Notes under the pieces: model-generated
The model's database searches: none
Told to the model about the DNA's origin: nothing
Seen by the model: only the letters and a program-made list of their open reading frames with translations
Translations under genes and position numbers: made by a program
In this document: in pieces, positions 19,189-28,300 of the stretch
Position numbering within the stretch: the stretch's first letter is position 1
Layout of the letters: each line of letters opens with the position of its first letter
From: Phyllobacteriaceae bacterium
Lineage (GTDB): Bacteria > Pseudomonadota > Alphaproteobacteria > Rhizobiales > Devosiaceae
Direction: 5' to 3'
Assembly (NCBI GenBank): GCA_012799265.1
Contig: JAAZLP010000238.1
Span: forward strand, 1 to 42,477
DNA length: 42,477 nucleotides

Positions 19189-19246
19189 CCCTCCCAGGTG
19201 GGAGGGCAGGGATAGCGCCTGCTTGCCCATGACGGCAAGGGCAAGC
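19189..19246 (-). promoter_or_regulatory. Structured nadB leader: two perfect hairpins, the proximal one covering the Shine-Dalgarno
   Basis: CCCTCCCA-(CC)-TGGGAGGG (19189-19206), 3 nt before ATG; GCTTGCCC-N10-GGGCAAGC (19221-19246). Confidence 0.6.
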
Positions 19247-19270
19247 GTTTTCCGCCATTAGGCCAACGTG

Positions 19271-19296
19271 AAAAAAAGGGCCCCGTGGGGCCCTTT
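19271..19296 (-). terminator. Rho-independent terminator of the FAH hydrolase gene
   Basis: Minus strand: AAGGGCCCC-AC-GGGGCCCTT followed by a T-run (A7 at 19271-19277 on plus). Confidence 0.85.
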
Positions 19297-19302
19297 ATGA
19301 GA

Positions 19303-20154
19303 TCAGGCGTTCCACGCCTTGACGTTCTGTGTTTGCTCGCCGAGGCCATCGATGCCCAGACGCATGACATTGCCGGGCTTGAGCCAGACCGGTTCGGGCT
19401 TGATGCCCATGCCGACGCCGGGCGGTGTGCCGGTGGAGATGATGTCGCCTGGCTGCAGGCTCATGAACTGGCTGACATAGGAGACGATGGTTTTGACGTC
19501 GAAGATCATCGTCCTGGTATTGCCGTTCTGATAGCGCTTGCCGTCCACTTCGAGCCACAGGTTGAGGTTCTGCGGATCGGGGACTTCGTCCTTGGTGACG
19601 ACCCACGGGCCGATGGGGCCGAAGGTGTCGGAGCCCTTGCCCTTGTCCCAGGTGCCGCCGCGGTCCATCTGGAAGGTCCGCTCGGAAACGTCGTTGATAA
19701 GGCAATAGCCAGCGACGTGATCCATGGCATCGGCTTGTTCGATATAGACGCCGGGCTTGCCAATGACGATGCCGAGTTCGACCTCCCAATCCGGCTTGTC
19801 GGAATTCTTGGGAATGATCACGTCGTCATTGGGACCAATGATGGCGCTGGTCGCCTTCATGAAGATGATCGGCTCTTTGGGGATTGGCATATTGCTCTCG
19901 GCCGCGTGGTCGGCATAGTTCAAACCAATGCAGATGAACTTGCCGACATTGCCCACGCAGGGGCCGATGCGCTGGTTGCCATCGAGAACCGGAAGGCTGC
20001 TCACGTCAACACCGGCCAGCTTGTCGAGGCCTTCGGGGGTCAGGACGTCGCCGGCAATATCGGTGACCACAGCGGAAAGGTCGCGCACCGAGCCGTCAGT
20101 ATGCAGGATGGCAGGTTTTTCGGCGCCCTTTGCACCAACGCGAAGCAGTTTCAT
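19303..20154 (-). CDS. Fumarylacetoacetate hydrolase family protein, candidate 2,4-diketo-3-deoxy-L-fuconate hydrolase
   Basis: ICIGLNYADHAAESNMPIPKEPIIFMKATSAIIGP, DWEVELGIVIGK, ISTGTPPGVGMG; substrate inferred from neighbours. Confidence 0.85.
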   Translation of the reverse strand: MKLLRVGAKGAEKPAILHTDGSVRDLSAVVTDIAGDVLTPEGLDKLAGVDVSSLPVLDGNQRIGPCVGNVGKFICIGLNYADHAAESNMPIPKEPIIFMKATSAIIGPNDDVIIPKNSDKPDWEVELGIVIGKPGVYIEQADAMDHVAGYCLINDVSERTFQMDRGGTWDKGKGSDTFGPIGPWVVTKDEVPDPQNLNLWLEVDGKRYQNGNTRTMIFDVKTIVSYVSQFMSLQPGDIISTGTPPGVGMGIKPEPVWLKPGNVMRLGIDGLGEQTQNVKAWNA

Positions 20155-20189
20155 GGAGATCTCCTCAGTCTCATCTAGGCCCGATCTAG

Positions 20190-20205
20190 AACTAACATGT
20201 TAGTT
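20190..20205. promoter_or_regulatory. Palindromic operator AACTAACATGTTAGTT upstream of the FAH hydrolase gene
   Basis: Perfect 16-bp palindrome filling the spacer between TCGACA and TAGATC on the minus strand. Confidence 0.75.
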
Positions 20206-20237
20206 TGTCGAGGGCAGTTTGCCTCGGAATCGTTCGG

Positions 20238-20672
20238 TTAGCCCTGGGGCCGGATGATGCCCATCTTTAGGATGATATTGCCGTAGAGCCGGGCCTCGCC
20301 AGTCTGGACGACAGCAGCTGCCTTGCGGGCTCGATCGTAAAAGGCAAAGCGCTCCAGAGTGGAGAACGCGTGGTTGGGTTCATGGCGCGCTATGATCGCG
20401 GAAAACTCATCATAGATGGGCGGGCGCGCAGTGGAGTCACCAACAACGGCCATCCCGATGGCGGCTTTGTCCACGAAATCGTCAAGTGGCATGACTGTCA
20501 GGACAGCGTCGAGTGCTTCGGTGGCTGAGGTGCCGTCCAGGCGAATGGCCATTGGGCCCAGAAATTCGGCAGGGAAGTTTGCATCAACGATGGCGATTTC
20601 GTCGCCATGACCCATGGCGCGAAGGGCTGAAAGCAGTTCAGGGCCGAGCAGGGGTGGGATGTTCTTGAGCAT
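20238..20672 (-). CDS. RbsD/FucU family mutarotase
   Basis: MLKNIPPLLGPELLSALRAMGHGDEIAIVDANFPAE and FYDRARKAAAVVQTGEARLYGNIILKMGII. Confidence 0.93.
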   Translation of the reverse strand: MLKNIPPLLGPELLSALRAMGHGDEIAIVDANFPAEFLGPMAIRLDGTSATEALDAVLTVMPLDDFVDKAAIGMAVVGDSTARPPIYDEFSAIIARHEPNHAFSTLERFAFYDRARKAAAVVQTGEARLYGNIILKMGIIRPQG

Positions 20673-20680
20673 GGATTGTC

Positions 20681-21430
20681 CTAGCCAAAGGGGAAATCGT
20701 CTCTATCTGGGGTGAATTCGGCACCGTCCGCAAAGAATTCCGGGTTGTCGACGGCAAAGGCGAAGAGTTCGACCATTACTGCATCGATATGGGCACGGAT
20801 TGCAGCAATGGCTTGAGGGGCATTGGCGGCAAGAATGCCGTCAAAGATCGCCTGATGTTCGGCGATGGTGTGATTGAGACGACGCGGCGTGATGATGAGG
20901 CGGCGCGCGCGGTCCAGATTGGAGCGTGCACGGTCGATCACGGCTTTGACCTTGGAGAGCCGCATGGTGCGGAAGATGATGTCGTGGAAGTCCACGTCGA
21001 TCTGGTGAAAGGTCTCCGCGTCATCGCGGGAGGCGGCCTCGCGCTGGGCCGCCATATTGGCGTGCAGCGCCTCGATGACCTCGGCATCGTGCTTGCCGAT
21101 GAGAACGCGGAGGGCCTCGCTTTCGAGCCCCTTGCGGATCAGCATATATTCCCGAACGTCTGCAATCTTGACCAGCGACACCGTCGAGCCGCGCTGGGGC
21201 GCGATGTCGACGAGGCCTTCATCGGCGAGCCGCGCCAGGGCTTCACTCACGGGAAAACGCGAGACGCCGAGCTGTGTGCAGAGAGCCGTCTTGTCGAGAG
21301 CAGCGCCCGGGGGAAGCGCGAGTGATACGATGGCCTGGCGCAGCGTGTTGGTCACGTCGACGGTAACGCTGCCGCGGGCAAAACTGCCTGCCGCAGGCAG
21401 AAAATCATAGGGACCGACTTCCGTTTTCAT
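20681..21430 (-). CDS. GntR-family (FCD-type) transcriptional regulator
   Basis: N-terminal wHTH (LRQAIVSLALPPGAALDKTALCTQLGVSRFPVSEALARLADEGLV) and FCD-type C-terminal domain. Confidence 0.92.
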   Translation of the reverse strand: MKTEVGPYDFLPAAGSFARGSVTVDVTNTLRQAIVSLALPPGAALDKTALCTQLGVSRFPVSEALARLADEGLVDIAPQRGSTVSLVKIADVREYMLIRKGLESEALRVLIGKHDAEVIEALHANMAAQREAASRDDAETFHQIDVDFHDIIFRTMRLSKVKAVIDRARSNLDRARRLIITPRRLNHTIAEHQAIFDGILAANAPQAIAAIRAHIDAVMVELFAFAVDNPEFFADGAEFTPDRDDFPFG

Positions 21431-21431
21431 G

Positions 21432-21443
21432 CTAACATGTTAG
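21432..21443. promoter_or_regulatory. Palindromic operator CTAACATGTTAG overlapping the gntR -10 box
   Basis: Perfect 12-bp palindrome; minus-strand promoter TTGTCA-17-TAACAT overlaps it. Confidence 0.75.
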
Positions 21444-21560
21444 TTGTAGCGGAGTTGCTTGACAATGCTGGTCCTCCCTCGGTCGCGAACGACCCATGGG
21501 GTAATGCAAGCCAGCACCAAGCACCAAGAGATTTTTCCTGACGCCGGAAGACATGGCCCT

Positions 21561-23114
21561 ATGACCGACATCATGACCCGCCCGACCATGGGCAAAACAC
21601 TGATGCTCAACGCCGCTGACAATATCGCGGTGGCGCTGACAAATCTGGAGGTCGGGACCGATACGCAGCAGGGGGTGAGCATTGTCCATCGCGTCCCGCG
21701 TGGGCACAAGTTTGCCACGCGCCCGATTGCCAGCGGTGAGGCTATCGTCAAGTTTGGCCAGATCATCGGCTTCGCCAAGGAAGCCATTATCCCAGGCGAC
21801 TGGGTGCATGAGCACAATTGCGGCATGGGCGGCGCGGATGGGACGCTCACCCACGACTATGCCTTTGCTGAGGGCGCCATCCCCGTAGACTATGTTCCTG
21901 AGGCCGAGCGGGCGACGTTTGAAGGCTATCGCCGCGCCAATGGCTCGGTGGGCACGCGCAATTATATCGGCATCCTCACTTCGGTGAACTGTTCGGCCAC
22001 CGTCGCCAAGTTCATGGCAGAGGCGATCAATCGCTCTGGCGTCTTGGACGATTATCCCGAGATCGACGGGGTGATCCCCTTCGTGCATGGCACCGGCTGC
22101 GCCATGGATCTGACCGGCGAGGGCTATCAGATCTTCCGGAGGACGCAGTGGGGCTATACGTCCAACCCCAATCTGGGGGCGGCGCTGCTCGTGGGCCTCG
22201 GCTGCGAGGCCTTCCAGATCGACCGGATGAAGGAAGCCTATAATCTCAAGGAAACCGACACCTTCCAGACCATGACGATCCAGGAGATCGGCGGGACGAA
22301 GAAGATGATCGAATGGGGTGTCGAACGCATCAAGGAAATGTTGCCCGTCGCGGCGCGGGCGCGGCGCACGACCGTGCCGGCATCCGAGCTCATGCTCGCC
22401 ATGCAATGCGGTGGATCGGACGGCTATTCCGGCATCACCGCCAATCCGGCGCTTGGCGTCGCTGCGGACCTTCTCGTCAAACAGGGTGGTACCGCCATCC
22501 TTTCGGAGACCCCCGAAGTCTATGGTGCAGAGCACCTGCTGACCCGCCGCGCCGTGAGCCGCGAAGTGGGCGAGAAGCTCATCGAACGCATCCATTGGTG
22601 GGAAGACTATACGCGTCGCAATGGCGGCGAGATGAACAACAATCCCTCGCCGGGCAACAAGCTGGGCGGGCTTACCACCATTCTCGAAAAGTCTCTCGGC
22701 GCAACCGCCAAGGGCGGTCAGAGCCCCTTGGCTGCCGTCTATGAATATGCCGAAAAAGTCACCGAGAAGGGTTTTGTGTTCATGGACACGCCCGGCTTCG
22801 ATCCGGTCTCCGCAACAGGTCAGGTCGCTGGTGGCGCAAATATTCTGGCGTTCACGACAGGTCGCGGGTCCGCCTATGGTTGCAAGCCGGTGCCGTCGAT
22901 GAAGCTCGCGACCAATTCGGAAATGTATGCCCGCATGACCGACGACATGGACATCAATTGCGGTGACATCGTCGACGGCGTTTCGATTGAGGACAAGGGC
23001 AAGGAGATCTTTGATCTTATGCTCAAGGTCGCCTCGGGCGAGCGCACCAAGTCCGAACAGCTCGGCTATGGCGACAATGAGTTCGTGCCTTGGCAGGTCG
23101 GCGCGGTGATGTAA
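21561..23114 (+). CDS. UxaA-family dehydratase (altronate/galactarate dehydratase-like, SAF domain)
   Basis: VHRVPRGHKFATRPIASGEAIVKFGQIIG (SAF), GYRRANGSVGTRNYIGILTSVNCSATV, CGGSDGYSGITANPALG; ATG at 21561 preferred over TTG at 21459. Confidence 0.9.
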   Translation: MTDIMTRPTMGKTLMLNAADNIAVALTNLEVGTDTQQGVSIVHRVPRGHKFATRPIASGEAIVKFGQIIGFAKEAIIPGDWVHEHNCGMGGADGTLTHDYAFAEGAIPVDYVPEAERATFEGYRRANGSVGTRNYIGILTSVNCSATVAKFMAEAINRSGVLDDYPEIDGVIPFVHGTGCAMDLTGEGYQIFRRTQWGYTSNPNLGAALLVGLGCEAFQIDRMKEAYNLKETDTFQTMTIQEIGGTKKMIEWGVERIKEMLPVAARARRTTVPASELMLAMQCGGSDGYSGITANPALGVAADLLVKQGGTAILSETPEVYGAEHLLTRRAVSREVGEKLIERIHWWEDYTRRNGGEMNNNPSPGNKLGGLTTILEKSLGATAKGGQSPLAAVYEYAEKVTEKGFVFMDTPGFDPVSATGQVAGGANILAFTTGRGSAYGCKPVPSMKLATNSEMYARMTDDMDINCGDIVDGVSIEDKGKEIFDLMLKVASGERTKSEQLGYGDNEFVPWQVGAVM

Positions 23115-23240
23115 TCACCGCGACGCCCATCATGCTTAACCACACGGCTGGTCCGGGTGGTCAATGTCGCCCGGATCTGGGATTACCTGGATGTACCGGG
23201 CAATTACGCCCCCGCAGATGCAGCGCGGTAGCCGCTGAGC

Positions 23241-23789
23241 TCAGTTGTTCTCCTCGACGAAGCGGACTTTGCCGATATAGCCGAGATTACGGTTACGCTG
23301 GGCATAGTCGATGCCGTAGCCGACGACGAATTCGTCCGGGATATCAAAGCCAATCCACTTGGCGCGCACTTCGGCTTCGCGGCGCGCGGGCTTGTTCAGC
23401 AGGGCGCAGACTTCCATGCGGCGCGGGTGGCGCGTTTCAAGGATTTCGAGCACATGCTTGAGCGTGTGGCCGGTATCGATGATGTCTTCCACCACCAGCA
23501 CGTCACGACCGCCGATCTCACCACGGAGATCTTTCAGGATGCGGACTTCGCGGCTGGATTCCATCGCATCGCCATAGGACGAGGCTTCGAGGAAATCGAC
23601 TTCCACCGGCAGATCGATTTCGCGGACCAGGTCGGCGATGAAGATGAACGAGCCGCGCAGAAGCCCCACCACAACCAGTTTGTCGGTGTCGCGATAGTGG
23701 TTTGAGATTTCCTTGGCGAGTGCCTCGACGCGGGCAGCAATGGCCTTGGCGGAGATCAGCTCATCAACGACATAGGGTTTCTGGGACAT
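23241..23789 (-). CDS. hpt: Hypoxanthine phosphoribosyltransferase
   Basis: [19 protein letters not shown] and [21 protein letters not shown]-binding motif. Confidence 0.95.
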   Translation of the reverse strand: MSQKPYVVDELISAKAIAARVEALAKEISNHYRDTDKLVVVGLLRGSFIFIADLVREIDLPVEVDFLEASSYGDAMESSREVRILKDLRGEIGGRDVLVVEDIIDTGHTLKHVLEILETRHPRRMEVCALLNKPARREAEVRAKWIGFDIPDEFVVGYGIDYAQRNRNLGYIGKVRFVEENN

Positions 23790-23865
23790 GGTCAGTTCCG
23801 TGAAGAAATCGCGCCCCTCTTAGCGCGAGTTTGCCTAATGGGCTATCTGATCATTAGGCGCAAAG

Positions 23866-23890
23866 AAAAACCCCCGGCTTAGGCCGGGGG
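23866..23890 (-). terminator. Rho-independent terminator of gltD
   Basis: CCCCCGGC-loop-GCCGGGGG followed on the minus strand by TTTTT. Confidence 0.85.
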
Positions 23891-23911
23891 TTCAATGTGT
23901 TCTTACCAGCT

Positions 23912-25339
23912 TTAGCGCGGCAGGTCAGTCTTGCCCATCAGGTCGAGGTCGATGGCGCGGGCGGCCTGACGGCCTTCCCGGATCGCCCAGACGACGAGCG
24001 ACTGGCCACGGCGCATGTCGCCGGCAGCGTATACCTTGTCGACCGAGGTCTTGTAGGTAAACGTGTCGGCAAAGAGATTGCCACGCTTGTCGAGGTCAGC
24101 GCCAAGTTCGGTCAGCATGCCTTCGGCAACCGGACCGGCAAAGCCGATGGCGAAGAGGACGAGGTCGGCCTTGATGATGAATTCCGAGCCTTCGATGGGC
24201 TGGCGCGAACGATCAACGCGGGCGCATTCGACGCCGGTGACGTGACCCTTTGCATTGCCGATGATCTTCATCGTGCCAGCGGAGAACTCGCGGATGGCAC
24301 CCTCTGCCTGAGAGGAGGAGGTGCGCATCTTGACCGCCCAGTTGGGCCAGTTGGTCAGCTTGTTTTCCATCTCCGGCGGCATGGGGCGCACGTCGAGCTG
24401 GGTCACCGCAATGGCGCCCTGACGGAACGAGGTACCGACGCAGTCCGAGGCGGTGTCACCCCCGCCGACAACCACGACATGCCTGCCGGCTGCCGAAAGC
24501 TGGAATTCGCCCGAGACGTCTTCCCCGCCGACGCGGCGGTTCTGCTGGACGAGGAACGGCATGGCGTAGTGCACGCCATCAAAAGTGTTGCCTTCCACGT
24601 CGACAGCACGCGGCTTTTCCGCGCCACCGGTCAGCAGCACGGCATCGTGACGCTCACGAAGGTCCGAGAGCGGGCGGGTGACGCCGATGTTCTCGTCATA
24701 GTGGAAGGTCACGCCTTCGGCTTCCATCTGGGAAACGCGGAAGTCGATATGCCCCTTCTCCATCTTGAAGTCGGGGATGCCATAACGCATGAGGCCGCCG
24801 GCCTTGGGTTCGCGCTCATAGACATGAACGTCGTGACCCGCACGGGCCAGCTGCTGGGCCGCAGCCATGCCGGCTGGGCCGGAGCCCACGATGGCTACCG
24901 ACTTGCCGGTCTTGGCCTTGGGCGGCTGGGGCTTGATCCAGCCGGCCTTGATAGCCTTGTCGGCAATCGCCTGTTCGACCGTCTTGATTGCGACAGGGGT
25001 ATCTTCCAGGTTCAGCGTGCAGGCTTCCTCGCAGGGGGCGGGGCAGATGCGGCCGGTGAATTCCGGGAAGTTGTTGGTGGTGTGGAGGTTGCGGGCAGCT
25101 TCCTCCCAATCGCCGTTATAAACGAGGTCGTTCCAGTCCGGAATCTGATTGTGAACCGGGCAGCCCGTATCACCGTGGCAGAACGGGATGCCGCAATCCA
25201 TGCAGCGAGCGGCCTGATCGGTGACGCGCGCTTCATTGAGCGGAATGGTGAACTCGTTGAAGTGACGAATGCGGTCTGAAGCCGGCTGGTAGCGCGGTTC
25301 TTCGCGTTCGATTTCGAGAAAGCCAGTGACCTTACCCAT
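23912..25339 (-). CDS. gltD: Glutamate synthase small subunit GltD
   Basis: CMDCGIPFCH, CPAPCEEACTLN, VAIVGSGPAGMAAAQQLARAGHDV motifs; 11 nt from gltB. Confidence 0.96.
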   Translation of the reverse strand: MGKVTGFLEIEREEPRYQPASDRIRHFNEFTIPLNEARVTDQAARCMDCGIPFCHGDTGCPVHNQIPDWNDLVYNGDWEEAARNLHTTNNFPEFTGRICPAPCEEACTLNLEDTPVAIKTVEQAIADKAIKAGWIKPQPPKAKTGKSVAIVGSGPAGMAAAQQLARAGHDVHVYEREPKAGGLMRYGIPDFKMEKGHIDFRVSQMEAEGVTFHYDENIGVTRPLSDLRERHDAVLLTGGAEKPRAVDVEGNTFDGVHYAMPFLVQQNRRVGGEDVSGEFQLSAAGRHVVVVGGGDTASDCVGTSFRQGAIAVTQLDVRPMPPEMENKLTNWPNWAVKMRTSSSQAEGAIREFSAGTMKIIGNAKGHVTGVECARVDRSRQPIEGSEFIIKADLVLFAIGFAGPVAEGMLTELGADLDKRGNLFADTFTYKTSVDKVYAAGDMRRGQSLVVWAIREGRQAARAIDLDLMGKTDLPR

Positions 25340-25350
25340 TGTCTCTCTCC

Positions 25351-28300
25351 TTACTCTGCAGCCACGTTGACGCCGGAGGCGCGCTTCTTTTCCATCTCGA
25401 GGATGGCGCGACGGTATTCGACTGGCATGACCTTGACGAATTTGGGACGCATTTCGGCCCAGTGTTCGAGGATCTGCTTGGCCTTGGTGGAGCCGGTATA
25501 GTGCAGGTGGTTCGAAATCAGCTGGTGCAGACGTTCGTCGTCATGCTTGGTCATGTCGCCTGAAATGTCGACGCGGCCATGCCATTCGAGATCCCCACCG
25601 TGGTGGTGGATCTTCTGCATCAGTTCTTCTTCTTCCTGCACCGGCTCGAGATCGACCATGGCGAGGTTGCAGCGGCTGCGGAAAGTGCCGTCCTCGTCGA
25701 GGACATAGGCAACGCCGCCCGACATGCCGGCTGCGAAGTTGCGGCCGGTGGGGCCGATGACGACGACGAGACCGCCAGTCATGTATTCGCAGCCATGGTC
25801 ACCGGTACCTTCGACCACAGCAATGGCGCCCGAGTTACGGACAGCAAAGCGCTCGCCGGCAATGCCACGGAAATAGGCTTCGCCTTCGGTTGCACCGTAA
25901 AGCACGGTGTTGCCGACGATGATCGACTTGTTTGGATCGAAGCCAACCTTGTCGGACGGACGCACCACGATGCGGCCACCGGCAAGGCCCTTGCCGACAT
26001 AGTCATTGGCGTCGCCCACCATGTCGATGGAGATGCCGCGGGCAAGGAAGGCACCAAAGGCCTGACCGGCCGTCCCGTTGAGGCGGATGGAGATCGTGTC
26101 TTCGGGCAGACCTTCGTGACCATACTTCTTGGCCACAGCGCCCGAGAGCATGGCACCGGCAGAGCGATCGCGGCTGCGGATCGGCAGCTCGATCTGGACC
26201 GGGGTGCCGTTTTCGAGCGCCGGCTTGGCGAGTTCGATCAGCTGACGGTCGAGCACAGCTTCCAGGTGATGGTTCTGCGTCTCTGAGTGGTAGATCGTGT
26301 CGCCGCCGAGCGGCTCGGGCTTGTAGATCAGATTGGCGAGATCAATGCCCTGGCTCTTCCAGTGATCTGCTGCACGCTTCTGATCGAGCAGGTCTGAGCG
26401 ACCAATCAGCTCGTTGAGCGTGCGGGCGCCCAGCGAAGCCATCAGGCCACGCAGCTCTTCAGCGATGAAGAAAAAGTAGTTGATGACGTGCTCAGGCGTG
26501 CCCTTGAAGCGCTTGCGCAGCACCGGATCCTGGGTGGCAACGCCAACCGGGCAGGTGTTGAGATGGCACTTGCGCATCATGATGCAGCCCGCCGCAATCA
26601 ACGGCGCGGTGGAGAAGCCGAACTCGTCTGCACCCAAAAGGGCACCGATCAGCACGTCGCGGCCGGTCTTGAGGCCGCCGTCAACCTGCAGGCGAACGCG
26701 GCTGCGCAGGCGGTTGAGCACCAGCGTCTGGTGGGTTTCGGCCAGGCCGATTTCCCAGGGACCGCCAGCATGCTTCAATGAGGTCAGGGGCGACGCGCCC
26801 GTGCCACCGTCAAAGCCGGAGATCGTGATGTGATCGGCGCGTGCCTTGGCAACGCCAGCAGCAACCGTGCCGACGCCCATTTCGGACACCAGCTTGACCG
26901 AGATATCGGCCTGTTCATTGACGTTCTTGAGATCGTAAATGAGCTGGGCGAGGTCTTCGATCGAATAGATGTCGTGGTGCGGCGGCGGCGAGATGAGGCC
27001 CACGCCCGGGGTGGAGTGACGCGTCTTGGCGACGATCCAGTCGACCTTGTGACCGGGCAGCTGACCGCCTTCGCCGGGCTTTGCACCCTGAGCAACCTTG
27101 ATCTGGATCTGGTCGGAATTGACCAGATATTCAGTGGTGACGCCAAAGCGACCGGAAGCGACCTGCTTGATGGCCGAGCGCAGCGGGTTCTGTGAACCGT
27201 CAGCGAGCGGCTTATAGCGATCAGGCTCTTCGCCGCCTTCACCGGTGTTGGACTTGCCGCCGATCTTGTTCATGGCGATGGCCAGCGTCGTATGCGCCTC
27301 GCGGCTGATGGAGCCGAAGGACATGGCGCCGGTCACGAAGCGCTTGACGATCTCGGAAGCCGGTTCGACTTCGTCGATGGAGACAGCTTCGCCAATCGGC
27401 TTGACGTCGAGCAGGTGACGGATCGCGAGGTAGCCGTTCTCGGCCGAGTTCACGCGCTTTGCAAACTGGTTGTAGCGGTCCTGCGCGTTTTCCGGACTTT
27501 CTTCCTTGGTGCGCACGGCGTGCTGGAGATCGGCGACAACGTCCGGGCTCCAGGCATGCTTTTCGCCACGGATGCGGTAGGCATATTCACCGCCGACATC
27601 GAGCTGACGCCGCAGCACGGCATCATCGCCGAAGGCGAGGTCATGACGGCGCACGGTCTCGGCCGAAACTTCCTTGAGGCCAACGCCTTCAATGGAGGTC
27701 TTGGTGCCGAAGAAGTACTTGTTGACGAAGTCCGAGTTGAGACCAACGGCGTCGAAAATCTGCGCGCCGCAATAGGACTGGTAGGTCGAGATGCCCATCT
27801 TAGACATGACCTTGAGGAGCCCCTTACCAACCGACTTGATGTAGCGGTAGACGACTTCGTCTGCCGAGACTTCTTCCGGATAATTGCCTTCGGCGTGCAG
27901 AGCCTGCAGCGCTTCGAAAGCGAGGTAGGGGTTGATCGCTTCCGCGCCATAGCCGGCCAGCATCGCGAAGTGGTGGATTTCGCGGGCTTCACCGGTTTCG
28001 ACGACGAGACCGGTCGAGGTGCGCAGACCCTTGCGGATCAGGTGATGGTGCACGGCAGCCAGCGCCAGAAGCGTCGGGATGTCGAGGCGATCCGCAGCGA
28101 CCAGGCGGTCGGAGAGGATGATGATGTTGTATTCGCCGCGGACGGCTTCTTCAGCCGCTTGGCACAGAGCCTCGATCGCTGCTTCCATCCCTTCTGCCCC
28201 AAGTTCCTTAGGGTAGGTGATGTCGAGCGTCTTGGTCTTGAACTGGTTGGATTCGATGTCGCCGATGGCGCGGATCTTTTCCAGATCTTCGTTGGTCAGG

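Noticed and set aside
21459-21560. TTG-initiated N-terminal extension of the UxaA-family ORF
   Set aside because: Low-complexity sequence outside the family; the start at ATG 21561 is more natural and TTGACA may be promoter sequence.
21432-22595. 387-aa minus-strand ORF
   Set aside because: Antisense to the UxaA-family dehydratase, and would overlap the shared operator.
23897-25279. 460-aa plus-strand ORF
   Set aside because: Antisense shadow of gltD; no recognisable domains and reads as complement of a conserved gene.
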